Source: Plasmodiophora brassicae
Lineage: Eukaryota; Endomyxa: Phytomyxea; Phytomyxea; Plasmodiophorida
DNA: 64,000 nucleotides
Direction: 5' to 3'
Assembly: GCA_036867785.1 (NCBI GenBank)
Contig: CP145425.1
Coordinates: forward strand, 620,001 to 684,000
Position numbers and translations under genes: made by a program. Positions 1 to 10,673 of this stretch are shown here, piece after piece; position 1 is the first letter of the stretch, and every line of letters begins with the position of its first letter. The notes under the pieces were generated by a model. That model was not told the DNA's origin, ran no database searches, and saw only the letters and a program-made list of their open reading frames with translations.

Positions 1-3000
1 TGCGCAGCCAAGGAAAGACCATCGATTTGACGCCACAGCTGATGAAATGGCGACAACGGTCGGGACGGAGATTCGTGCTGCAACGTTCCTTCTGACTGGA
101 TCTTTTTGCCCAGGCTTCCCAATGATTGGGAGGAACTGTCGACGTGGACAGATCGTGTTTCCTGGCGATTGCACGTGTTCGACCTGATCAGCCAGGTATT
201 GTCGGGACAAACGGCCTCCATTCACAGTAGTGTTAAGACGGCCCCAATGGTTAGTAGACCACACGAAATGTTTGTTTTGGCAGCAAGTAACGTTCCGTAC
301 AGGTTGAAGATCGTGTCTGGACGCTTCTGACGCTCGCTAAAATCGCAAGAAAGCAACAGCTCGGGTTACAATGTCTATCAGCGCTGGCTCAGACTGTCAC
401 AAACGGTTCGCGTCCTGGCCGCCATGCATGAGTTGATCCATGGCTGATTCGTCTTAGGCGAAGCGCCGATGGCTGCCAGCGACGCATTCACGCGGGTCCG
501 CGAACAGATTCGAATGTGCATGTGCTCTCCTGTGCAATACAAAGACGCCCTGGCGCTAATCAATTCGATCAATATCGACTACTTCACGAACGTTCAGGTA
601 TGTCTTTGTTTGGGGGTCTTTATTGACTGGTTTCTTACTGGCATTGTCGTGAAGAAAGCGGAACTGTTTCGATTGAAAGGAGACGCCCTTCAACATCTGG
701 GCCAGGGCGACGACGCAAATGCGTGCTTCTCCACTGCACTCTATGTTTGCGAGAACCATGGGAAGTCCTGGCTGTCGTGGGCGGATTTCTGCGACCGAGG
801 TATTGTACTGTGCACTACGTTCCCCTCGCCGGTGCTGACAGGACGTCAGTGTTCGCGATGAAGAAGGACCGTGAGTGGGCTACATGTGCTGTATCGTGCT
901 ATATGCATGCGATCACATACGGTGAAGCGCGCGCGCGTCTTATGATCACACGTGTTATATGGCTGCTGTCGTACGATGCCGAGGTTGCGCCTATGCCACA
1001 CCATACGTCGTCCCTCTTCTTACGTACGCCCGTTGACAGGAACGGTCAATTGCGACTGCATTTGAACGCGCTTCTGAACAAGTTCCTCTGTGGGCGTGGT
1101 TGCTATGGCTGCCGCAGCTCCTGACCTGTCTGGCGCGCCCTGAAGGGCCGTCGATGAAGTCCATCCTGCAACGGATTGCTCGTATTTATCCGCAGTCGCT
1201 TCATTACACTGTGCGCGCGTTCCTGTTCGAGAAGCGCGAAGTTCATTCCATTGCTAAGGGCGATCCTGCAGCTGGCAACCCAGCAGGAGAGCGTCCGTCT
1301 TCACTGTCGTCCCTCCATCTGGGTATGTGGAACACGGAGCGCGTGCTGGTATCGTCTGGACTTATGCCTGTGTCAGTGGAAAGCATCGTGCTGACGATGC
1401 GGGAGAACCATCCATCCCTGGTCACTGAGATTGAAAACATGCTGTCAGTGCGTTATCGGCAAAGCTTTGTAGACACTTACTCTTGGGACAGGGAGGAGAT
1501 CAACCTTCGGTTCCAGCCATTGCCGCAAGAAGAGCTGCTCGGCTCGATTCACTCCTGTTTCCTGAAGGCGTACAAACAGGTACGACTTGGTCTGCCAACT
1601 AGGTGCGCTCCACTAAGGTGCTCATGTGCAGGCCGTTCTTGTCTCGGGTATCATGGGCGCCATTCCCGAATCCGTTGTGGCTAACATCCAGAGGATCGTG
1701 CGGTCGTTCTTCAATTCGCCGAAACAGGCCACGAATCCGGTCCAGGCCGAGTTCATCCGACGATATCGATCCGTGTTCGAAACGGACTTCCTCTCGCAGC
1801 CCAGCATGACGCTGTCGAATCTTCTCCTTCGCCTGCAGAAATGGAAGGGTCACCTCGAGTACCAAGTCACACAGCGACGGCGCATGTCGCTCCGCCTGGA
1901 AACTCTGTCGCCGTATCTCGTTCGTTTCCAGACGTACGAGGTCGAGATCCCGGGGCAGTACTTCACCGATCAAGAGCCGTCGACCGACCAGGTATCGTCG
2001 GCCGCCCACCTCGTTCAGCCACCTTGCTGACGCGATCGCAGAACGTCCTCATCGTGCGGTTTGACCCTTCGGTGACCATTGTCCGCATGTCGCACAGCTA
2101 TTCGCACCGTCGTATCGGGATGCTGGGCACTGATGGCCAGACGTACTACTTCCTGGTGCAGTACTCCATTGCGCACATTACGCGCAGCGACGAGCGCATG
2201 ATGCAGCTGTACACGATCATCAATCGCCTCATGTCGCGCTATAAGGAAACCAGACGACGCCACCTGTCCGCTGTCGTGCCGCTGGTCGTCCCTCTGACGC
2301 ATCGCTTGCGCTTAATGCAAACGCAAACCGACATGGCAAGCCTGGAACAGGTAACCGCAACATGGAGGTATCTCTCCGTTGTGTTCTGTGCACCGACGCT
2401 GCTCGCTACAGATCTACGAGCAGTCATGCGTTGCCAGAGGGTTCGGCGTGGACTCCGCGCTGGAGGTTGTTCAGACGGAGGTGGCGGCCACTGGTCCAAC
2501 CCGTGCCTCCCATTTGCGGGCCTTCCACAAGATCCAAGCGACGTGCGTCCCACCGACGGCTATGTCGACGTACATGGCTACGATGGTCAGCTCCCACGAC
2601 ATGCTCTGGGCGTACCGGCGGCAGTTTGCGCAACAGATGGGCCTGTCGTGCTTCCTGGCGTACGTCCTTCGCGTCGGCGATCGATCGCTGCACAAGACGC
2701 TGCTGTCCCGGTCCACGGGCAACATCACGATGACGGAATTCTACCCATCGTACAACTCCAGCAACATCATCGAGACGAGCGACGCCGTCCCGTTCCGTCT
2801 GTCGCCGAACCTGTCCACATTCATCGGCCCGCACCTGATCTCGGGCGTCCTGTCGTCCACGCTGGTATCCGTGTCCGCGTGCCTCCTGAAGCACCAGGAC
2901 ATCCTGAAGAACTACCTGTACCTGTTCATTCGCGACGACCTCGTCTCGTGGCACTCGACGAAGAAGGTGCTGCTGGCGGATTCGGCGCAGCGCGCCCTCG

Positions 3001-3209
3001 AGTACGAGGTCCGCCTGCAGATCTCCAACAACACGCTGCAGGTGCTGCGCGGCATCCAGTCGTTCATGGCGTCGTCGAAGTCGGAGGGCGGCGCCGGCAG
3101 CGACACGTCGACGGAGCCGATCAACGCCAAGGTCCTGCACCTGATCCGGCAGGCCATGAAGGAGGAATATTTATGCGCCCAGTCGCCCACCTGGCACCCG
3201 TGGTTCTAA
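1..3209 (+). CDS. TRRAP: TRRAP/Tra1 C-terminal part (FAT, PI3K-like pseudokinase, FATC)
   Basis: Scaffold subunit of SAGA and NuA4/TIP60 histone acetyltransferase complexes, which binds transcription activators in the nucleus. The gene enters from the left edge. Ten exons read in register: 1-58, 114-249, 303-405, 458-597, 655-799, 850-983, 1040-1579, 1632-1991, 2042-2350, 2412-3209, giving about 907 aa. The nine introns are 50-61 nt, GT-AG. FAT-domain blocks match yeast Tra1 closely, for example YFTNVQKAELFRLKG across the 598-654 intron, LPQLLTCLARPEG and RIARIYPQSLHY. EIPGQY leads into the PI3K-like domain, which has VPFRLSPN and YLFIRDDLVSW. The FATC tail ends in WHPWF, as in TRRAP (WHPWL) and Tra1 (FMPWF). 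I saw no kinase catalytic motifs, as expected for this pseudokinase. The stop is 161 nt before the next gene on the same strand. Confidence 0.95.
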
Positions 3210-3370
3210 TAATGCTACATCTACCCATGTCTCGGCGTTCCGGTCCCGTGCAGCGCCTCGCCCTGCAGTTGGTGCGCGTCGGCGGCGGCCGTCTGCAGTC
3301 ATCCCCAGTCGTAGGAACTGCAGTGTCCGGGACGCGGGAGCTACCGGCACGGGCCTACAGACATGTGCGT

Positions 3371-4451
3371 ATGGCGGCCACTAGTGCATTCGCCGTGGCT
3401 GCCGGCATGGCGTCCATCGGCGTGCACCCGCTGGTGCTGCTGAACATCGCGGACCACAGCGCGCGGTCGGCGGTGCAGGCGGCGGCGGCCGCGCGACGGG
3501 TCGGCGTCGTGTTCGGGACGCAGGTCGGGCGCCAGGTCGAGATCTGCGCCTCCAGCGACATGGCGCTGCGCGACGACGACGACGCGGCGATCGACCACGA
3601 CGACCTCCGGGACGTCATCGAACTTCGTCAGTCTGGTGTTTGTGTCGCCGCCGTCGTGTCCAGCGCTGATGAGCAGCGGGCTCGGCAGACAAGGCCGTGT
3701 ACGCGTCGCACGAGGTGCTCGGGTGGTACACGTTCTCGTCGACGGATGCGCCGCCGGGTGACGACGCCTGGGCGATCCAGGACGAGATCACCGCGTACAA
3801 CGAGTCGCCGCTGCTGCTGCACCTGCAGACGCAGGGCGCCGATCCCGCCGGACGCCTCCTCCTGCACGTCTACACGGCCGGCACCCGCGACAAGAAGCCG
3901 ACCTTCATCACCGCGCCCTACACGATCGTCACCGACGACGTAACGTGCCCCGGCGCCGGATTGCGCCCCTCTTCTGACGTTTCCCGCAGGCGGAGCGCCT
4001 GTCGGTCGACTTCCTGGCGAACGAGCCGGGGCGCGGCGGGGCGAACGCCTGTACGCGCGCGCGCGCGATGTTCGCCGCCCATGGGTGCCAATGCTGACAC
4101 TGGTGTGCCGTTGCAGTGGCCGCCCACCTGCGGTCGTTGGCGAAGTCGGTGTCGCTGATGAGCGAACGGGCGGATGCGCTGGTGGCGTACCTGGAGAGGG
4201 CGGCGGGCGGCGGCGGCGCCGACGCCGACACCGTCCGAGCGATCCGGTCGGTCTGCGCCGCGTTGCCGGTCGTGCGCCAATCGCCCCTGTTCGACGCGGC
4301 GTTCCTGAAGGAGCTGAACGACGCGTTGCTGGTCAACGAGCTGGCAACGATAACGCAGACGTGCCTGTCCGTTCAGCAGCTGACCGACAAGTGCCGCCTG
4401 GCGTTCGACGAAGGGCACGAGCCGCGCAGCAAACGCGGCAAGTTCCTGTGA
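3371..4451 (+). CDS. CSN6: COP9 signalosome subunit 6 (MPN domain, non-catalytic)
   Basis: Subunit of the COP9 signalosome, which removes NEDD8 from cullins; CSN6 carries the inactive MPN domain that pairs with CSN5. Four exons stay in register (3371-3626, 3689-3939, 3990-4050, 4117-4451; introns 62, 50 and 66 nt) and give about 300 aa, against 327 in human. The MPN start VHPLVLLNIADH matches human LHPLVILNISDH. EVLGWYTFSS matches EFLGWYTTGG. AERLSVDFLA matches AERIGVDHVA just after the second intron. The helical tail AAHLRSLAKSVSLM and LATITQTCLSVQQL match the human C-terminus. As in other CSN6 proteins, no JAMM zinc motif is seen. The start ATG at 3371 is chosen because the MPN homology begins about 15 residues later; the frame is open upstream, so a longer N-terminus is possible. 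The stop lies 14 nt from the stop of the convergent gene. Confidence 0.93.
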
Positions 4452-4465
4452 TGAACGACGCAACC

Positions 4466-5739
4466 CTATCGTGTACTGTCGGTCGACCTTCTGGACGTCT
4501 GCATCACGGTCTGGCGGACGCGACGCCCGCTCAGGATGACGTACAGCATCTGCTGGACGATCTCGGCGTGCTGGAAGTGCACGTGCCAGAAGCCGGTGTG
4601 GCGCGCCACGCCCTGCACCAGGCTGCCGGCCTGCGACAGGTCGAACAGGAACGACCTGGACCCGTTCGCGTGCGTCACCGGCGTGATCTGCGCCAGCGCG
4701 CTCTTGTCGAACGCCAGCGAGATTTCCGTTGGGCGCTTCGGGTCCGCATCGGTCGACACGATGCTGCACGGGCACACACACACGAAACGGTCAGGGGCGG
4801 GCGAGCGTAGCGTGCGGGACCCCAACGCAACGTACATGGCGTGCGATTCCGTGACGGCATACGCCCAGGACAGGGCGCGGCGTCGGCCGACGATGACCAG
4901 CGCGACGCAGACCACGGCCGCGAGGCAACCGACGGCCAGGCTGACGAGTTGCGCGATGTGGACCGCCAGCCTAGCGTTCAGGACGACGGGCATGACGCCT
5001 GGGCAGCCGGGTGTCAGTTGTGCGTCGTCGTCCCCCACACAGCAGGCAGCAGCCGGACGCGCCATAGGTGGCGTACCGTCGACGTAGATGGCCAGCGACG
5101 CAGTGGCCGACACGAGGATGCAGACGAGGAGCAGGTAGTAGACGTAGCGGTGACGGTGCTGGGCGCTGTACGGCGCCTGGTCTGTGTAGGGCAGGCCGAC
5201 CCAGATGAGCGGCTCCTGCAGGGTGTCCGATGCCGCCTTCAGCATCAACGACAGGTGCCCGTTCGGCACGACCGCGTGAAGCTGGTCGAGCTCCTGTGTG
5301 CGGCACGGTCAGACGGCGACGACGACGTGGCCAGGAACATACACGACCGCACCTGGGTGCCGTTCTGCGCGTCGGCAACGGCGTCGGACGCGAGCATGGC
5401 GCGCATGCGCCCGACGAACATGTGGACGGCGATGCCGGTCGCCGCCAGGAACAGGAGGCACAGGGCGCCGATCTGCGGTACGATGGTGGACTCCAGCGCC
5501 ATCTGCAACGACGACGGGCACTGGCCGGCGTCAACGACGGTAACGGCGGCGGATCGGCCAGCGGCGACCGGGACGCATTGCCCGACGTTGCTGACGCCGG
5601 CCATGTACTGCCAGGCGCACGACGCGTGCACGCATGCCGCGCAGGACGTACGCGACGCGCACGGGTCGGCGGCGACGACGACGTCCAGCGCCAGCAGCCC
5701 GACAGCGACGACGAGCGCCGATATCGTCGTCGCCCTCAT
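4466..5739 (-). CDS. Predicted membrane protein with signal peptide, PSI-like Cys module and three TM helices
   Basis: Not recognised as a known family. Reading leftwards, three exons (5739-5353, 5293-4821, 4763-4466) with introns of 59 and 57 nt give about 385 aa. The second intron is in frame and could be read through, but it has a good donor, a CTGAC branch and a CAG acceptor. The first Met starts a clear signal peptide ending near VVVA. A cysteine-rich stretch follows (DPCASRTSCAACVHASCAW), resembling a PSI/plexin-type module. Hydrophobic segments are IGALCLLFLAATGIAVHMFV, YYLLLVCILVSATASLAIYV and AQLVSLAVGCLAAVVCVALV. The C-terminal ~130 residues are soluble and presumably cytosolic. It is convergent with CSN6. 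The ATG at 5739 is used; a GTG lies two codons upstream. The gene model is firm; the function is unknown. Confidence 0.7.
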
Positions 5740-5798
5740 CGACACAACACCGGCTCTGCGCTGCGCGTCGTCGACCTATTTCCGGACGCAATCCTGAT

Positions 5799-6123
5799 TT
5801 AGCGCGCGCGATCGTCGTCAGGACGCCCTCCGTCGTGGACCGCGCTGGTGGCCGCTCCACGCCGCACGTCGGCCAATGACCCACCGGCGGCTGGCCTCGA
5901 CGGGCGCACGTCCGCACATTGGTACTGCGCGACCTGCGTGATGCGCAGTCGTCCGCGGCGCAGTCCGAGCTGCACGGCGAACCAGTGCGGGGGCGGCAGC
6001 TGACCACCAGCTAGCGAGGCACACGATCGACCCCCCGAGTCTGTTCGTGTATGGGGGCGACGACTTCCGGATCAGAGGCGCGCGCTCGTCTACGTGTGCC
6101 GCTGCGGCTGTCGAAAGCGACAT
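5799..6123 (-). CDS. Doubtful small gene between two host genes
   Basis: The roughly 590 nt between the PSI-like gene and the LRR gene contain one weak two-exon model on the minus strand (6123-6025 and 5969-5799, intron 55 nt, phase 0, about 89 aa). It begins MSLSTAAAAHVDERAPLIRK, with a dileucine-like ERAPLI stretch, and is rich in Arg, Ala and Gly. Nothing matches a known family. Several overlapping open frames occur in this GC-rich stretch, so chance is a serious alternative. It may equally be an intergenic region holding the PSI-gene promoter and the LRR-gene terminator. Confidence 0.2.
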
Positions 6124-6330
6124 GCTGGTGCGCCGGGGGCCTACGTACGTATCCTGCCACCGGCCGATTCGAACGTCGCGTCGCTCGCCACCGTCGCAAC
6201 TATCATCCTCCTGGCGCCGCCCAGCAAACGGGCCGTAACAGGGCATTCCCGCGGTCGCGCTCGTCAATGGCGCCGCCACATGACGCGACCAGGCCAGGGC
6301 GGACATGAAGTGTATTCGGGCAACGGTATA

Positions 6331-8305
6331 TCAGCAGTAAAGGAAGGTGATATGGTCCGGCAGTCCACCACGGGAGGTGTGCAGCGTTGTGCCGCAGATA
6401 GGGTTCCCCGTCAGGTGCCTGTACAGTCGTGTCAAATCAGATGCAGCACCAGGCGCAACTGGTACCAGTACAGCATGTCCAGGTATTTCGTGCGAGTAAA
6501 CGCGCCAGGGGCGATGCTTGCGATTCGGTTATTATTCAAGAAACTGATGAACAACAACGTCAGGGGGCGGGATGCGACTTGTCCATGTACGGGCCTCACA
6601 GTCGGTCCAGGTGTGGGAGCCCGTCGAAGGCGTCCGCGTCAATCGACTCAATCTGGTTGTCCGTCAAGTCCCTGTGCGGTGCTCCTCATTAATACTCGCA
6701 ATGCGTTGGCCGGATCCCAGCACACATACAGCATTATTAGTGAAATCAGCCCAGCAAACATGCCTGGTCCGATGGCCGCGATCTGATTTTCTTTCACAGA
6801 CCTGACGCGCATTCCCATTAGACGATGAAGCAGCTGGGGGCTACCAGGGCGTTTGGGTTGCACAGCGTTTCCAAACGTGACAGACCACGGAAAACATTCT
6901 TATCGAACGATTCAATCTGGTTCCCGTCCAGTATCCTGTGCCGAGGGGTGAGTTCATCGGAACCCATGATTGTTCGCGGTGGAAATGGTCCCCTTACAGC
7001 ATCGTCAGTGACGTCATATCACGGAAAGCGCCCCGTTTAAGTGTTGTAATCCGGTTGCTGTACAATTGTCTGGACAGTTTCCGTTAGTGGCCACGCTGGA
7101 CGACTGTCGACCTTCGTTTCTCACAGATATTGCAGTGATGGTAGCCCAGCAAACGTGTTCGCATTAATCGACGAGACTTCTGTGCCGGTGAGCTCGCTGC
7201 GCGCGCAGAGGCTATATCAACTGATGACTGGTCAAGCCTCACAAACACGGCGCCTACAGCGATTGTAACTTCTGCAACCCATGGAACGCATGGTCCTCAA
7301 TCATCCGGATAGTGTTTTGACCCAGAAGCCTGTGCAATATACAACTGGAAATGTAATTGTGGCATCACATGGGGACAGGATTACATCGACAAATGTGTCA
7401 ATTGGGGCATTCCAGAGAAAGAGCGACGCGCGATCGATTGGATGTACTGATTGCCACTGAGATCACTGACAGGAAGGGATCCGATTCAGCGGGGCCGAAC
7501 AGGGCGAACTGCCTGAAGGATAGGCCGCTTACAGTTGCTTCGTGTGGCGCCAGTTAGGTCGATGGAACCAGGCACTCCACAAGTGGCCCCAAATCTCCCT
7601 ATCGTCGCACTTGGCGACGCCGTCCTCATCTGGTGCACAACAGGAATCGAAGTACACCTTTGCCATAACGTGGTCACCGACGTATTCGAGGGCTTGCTCG
7701 TTGAAATGAGCGACGTCGCCAGTGCTGCGGAGTGGCATTCATATTCAGGAATACTGGACGGCCAAACATTTACGTCAGGGGCGAGCATACCTCTCGCCAG
7801 TCAGATACGCAACGACATCTGTGCGCGAGAAATCCTGAAGAAGTTCGAGAGCGGCGATGCTCTTCGCGGCCAGGGCGCGCGTTGTGACCGACAGCAAAGC
7901 CTCACACTTGAGCCAGTTTGCGGCACCTTGAAACATGACCAGTTCGGCGGTACTGTGAGGCTCCAAACGCAGATGGCGCGGGTCAATCAGATATTGTTTC
8001 ATCTGGACGGTTGCAACCATGAGTAATCGGTCGGACGACGGCGCCAGCCGGGCGGGACCCACCAATTCGAAACGGTTCGTGTCTATATATGGGAGTTGAA
8101 TGAGGTCGCTGCTGCCAGGCGTGCCGTCGAGCACGTACTTCAGTACACGGCAGTGCCTCGCACGATTTTCATCCATGATGCCGACGCTGTCATATCCCGC
8201 CAGCTGGAATGTGAAGTCGACAGCAGCGCTGCGCCCCGACAACGACGTGAACAGGATCAGCAGGCCGGCCAGCAGGACAGGAGCAGACGTGATCAGGAGC
8301 GGCAT
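6331..8305 (-). CDS. Secreted-type protein: SKP1/POZ-like domain plus eight LRRs, one LRR per exon
   Basis: Eleven exons, all joined by phase-2 introns: 8305-7791, 7724-7533, 7465-7391, 7329-7258, 7196-7125, 7069-6998, 6935-6864, 6801-6730, 6671-6600, 6543-6472, 6418-6331. Introns are 53-67 nt; the product is about 457 aa. The N-terminus is a strong signal peptide (MPLLITSAPVLLAGLLIL). Residues ~30-190 resemble SKP1: DLIQLPYIDTNRFELV is like the VPLPNVNAAILKKV strand and helix, and the AELVMFQGAANWLKCEALL region is like LFELILAANYLDIKGLL. Then come eight LRRs of the extracellular 'typical' class, for example DGNQIESFDKNVFRGLSRL; exons four to ten are exactly 72 nt each. The last exon has a cap (LTGNPICGTT) and the stop at 6333-6331. 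The LRR part and gene model are secure. The SKP1-like call is by eye, and the start could be changed by an unseen 5' exon. Confidence 0.8.
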
Positions 8306-8534
8306 CCGAGTAGCTGCAACCGGATACATATCAGACGACGAGGGCGCAAGAACGACTCCAGTAATGCGCAATGTGCCGAGCGTGGCCTGTCCGGGGCAGT
8401 GCGGCCAGTGCCCCAGGTGATGTCCGACAGGCGCCAAACTCCGCCACCGCGTGCGGAGTGCGAGGGGGTGACGTGACCTCGCCATGTCGTCACCCGACAC
8501 CCTCAGTCATGCTGGCGTTAACTGCTGATGTGCT

Positions 8535-9080
8535 GGTCGAATAATTTCAGGGCGGGCAGGTCGGCGACGTCTCGCTTTGCCGCATGAGCTGTTCGTGCGC
8601 GTCAAATACGTCACGGCGGCCGTCGTACGTCACGCCAAAACGTGCCCCGCGTTCGTGTAGGGCCGACCCTAGACGTCGGCGAAATCCACGCGGATGACGA
8701 GACCCGCCTATCATCGTCGTTAGTTGCGCAGGCCGACGGCCAGGGCATACCGTATCGATCGTCCCAATGTCCGGACCGCATCGCACCGTTCCTGGCCGGT
8801 TGGATGGCACGCAGGCCTGCCAGGGTCGCGGGGTCGCGAGGGCTTCGAAAGCATGAGCACGTCCAGCAGTACACCGTCCCGTTCGTGGCGATTTGACGTC
8901 CCGGTATCCAGTCCTGGCGGGCCGACGTTGCTCGTATGTCAATAGTACGTACCAGCTGCATAGTCGCCGTGGCGCCCCCGACGAATTGCCGTTGCGGGCG
9001 CTGGTCCTGCTGCAGGCGCCAGGCGTCCAGCCGCAATGACGATTGCACCAGGTGCGCTGCATGAGGTACTCCATCATCTA
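8535..9080 (-). pseudogene. Unresolved coding-like locus, possibly a decayed relative of the SKP1-like/LRR gene
   Basis: The minus strand has protein-like stretches in shifting frames but no model I can close. One reads FGVTYDGRRDVFDAHEQLMR, reminiscent of a SKP1 N-terminus (DGEIFEVDVEIAKQ). Another ends LPALKLFDQHISS before a stop near 8527. Good splice-like pieces exist (GTATGCCC to TAACGACGATGATAG around 8709-8753). It may be a real multi-exon gene or a broken one. From 9081 to 9361 I see no gene, only unique-looking DNA up to the LINE tail. Confidence 0.3.
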
Positions 9081-9361
9081 AGCATAGGCAGCCGCGGCCG
9101 TCGTCATTCTGGAAGCTGACCTTAGGTCACCTTTGGGCCGCCGCTGGAGATCGCGGTGTTCGACGTACGTAGTCGAATCACGAAGAGCGCGTCAGTGCCG
9201 ACATTGAATGTTCACTGAGGTCAGGCTAACTGGAGACCAAGTGCAACAGATTCAGATTTGGTTGTTAAACGTCTGTCGTCGTTTGAACGCCGTCTGCTCC
9301 CGAAATTAAAGCGCTCATGTGCGTGCAGCGTTCCACAATTGATGACGTCGAAAATTCTTTA

Positions 9362-9930
9362 GTATAGTTTAGTTTAGTTTAGTTTATTTGTGTTTCGCGC
9401 TTTTCAAGCAGGCGCCTCGGTCTCGGGTCCGAGGACCGTAGGATCGGCTTCCAGAACGTCAGCTTCTCCCGGCCTGGCAGTGCCGGCCTGTCACCTTTGT
9501 GCTGGGATCTCGCAGGGCCCCCTGTGGGAGGTGGTCACCTATTTTACAGGCGCCCTTTGCCTTCCAACCTGCTCAAGTGGTCCCCTAAGAAAGCTCCAAG
9601 ACGGCACTTACCGGCCGGCTGTCGGGTACCCATAACATTTAGGCCCTGTGGCCTTGGCGGGGCAGTGAAAACTGCACCGCGGGATTTCGTTGGTCGCATA
9701 GCAGAACGGATTTGTTCTTCGTTCTTGGTTGTGTCGGTGGTCTTGGCGTGTTGTTAAATGTATAGCCACTTTTTGGCCTTTGCAGAGCTGAGAATATTCG
9801 TCATCTCGTCTTCATATTTCCACAGAGCTTCTGTGAAGGAGTTTTTCCATAATCGTGCGTACACGTCCCGTTCTTGTTCATTCTGCAAAATGCCGTGACG
9901 GAGATGAAGCTTGCAAAGGTAAGAGGACGG
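9362..9930 (-). mobile_element. LINE 3' end fragment with (TAAAC)n tail
   Basis: Reading on the minus strand, the end of a LINE protein (QERDVYARLWKNSFTEALWKYEDEMTNIL region, 9890-9757; split to stay short: QERDVYARLWKNSF and ALWKYEDEMTNIL) is followed by a ~390-nt 3' UTR and a tail of repeated TAAAC at 9362-9390. The same protein end and UTR recur at 53716-54288 and 59622-59995. The element is 5'-truncated near 9930. The 9931-10056 stretch is unassigned. Confidence 0.75.
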
Positions 9931-10056
9931 GATGGGAGGGCGCAGCGTGCATGCTCGTATGAGCACCGCTGTCGCGGCGGCGCTAGAACGCCGCCTGGCT
10001 CGGAAGGCCACCCCCACCAATGTCGCCCCGCGGGTGACATTGGCTGCGAGAAGAGC

Positions 10057-10490
10057 ATGAAACACTGCTCGACAACAACGCACCCTCCAACTCACGGCCT
10101 GACCACAGCCGTTCGGGGCTTGCCCCTACCAACAAACCCACCGCCACAAAACCCACCGCCACGAATCCCACTACCACAGAACACACCGGCACAAAACACA
10201 CTGCCACATAACACACCGCCACAAAACACACTGCCACATAACACACCGCTATACAGCGCGTCTCCTTTAAACGTGCGTCACCGAAACATGCAGGGCGCAT
10301 ACTCACTACAAGAGCGACAACTATCGAGGGGCCAGACCACTTCGTCACCTAAGTGCCTGAAGAATAAGCATACAACAAACAAGAGAACCCGCGTAGATGA
10401 TAGACCCGTCGAGCACCTGAGTGGACGCTTGACGTGGATGAAACGAACATCGGGCGGAGCGCAATTAGGCCCCCTAAATTTGACTACTAC
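10057..10490 (+). mobile_element. LINE ORF1-like or unknown Pro/Thr/Asn-rich open frame, left part
   Basis: An open frame starts at ATG 10057 (MKHCSTTTHPPTHGL) and runs without a stop to the Gypsy-1 insertion. It includes a short minisatellite at 10138-10250 encoding PQNTPAQNTLPHNTP-like repeats, then a basic stretch (KNKHTTNKRTRVDD). The frame stays open on the other side of Gypsy-1 (16694-16944), so both belonged to one locus. The position next to a LINE 3' end and the composition suggest a LINE ORF1, but I recognise no domain. Confidence 0.4.
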
Positions 10491-10673
10491 TGTAGACGGT
10501 GGAGCAGTGCAGCATGCCCTGTCGCAGCCAGAGATACCAAGAACAGCATCTAGGAGAGGCAGCCCTAAGACCAGGAGAGTCCGTACGGCATGCGGGAAGG
10601 CCGGACGGGGTAGAGGAGAAGGATCGAGAGATCTGGGAACGAGGACGCTGAGGTTCTCTATACACGATCTACA
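10491..10673 (+). repeat. Gypsy-1 5' LTR
   Basis: 183 bp, starts TGTAGACGG and ends GATCTACA; identical by eye to 16511-16693 and similar to 49376-49558. Confidence 0.92.

Noticed and set aside
2424-3140. 238-aa open frame on the minus strand
   Set aside because: Antisense shadow of the strongly conserved TRRAP last exon.
9754-10095. 113-aa minus-strand frame as a stand-alone gene
   Set aside because: Only its C-terminal half is protein-like and that half is the LINE C-terminus.
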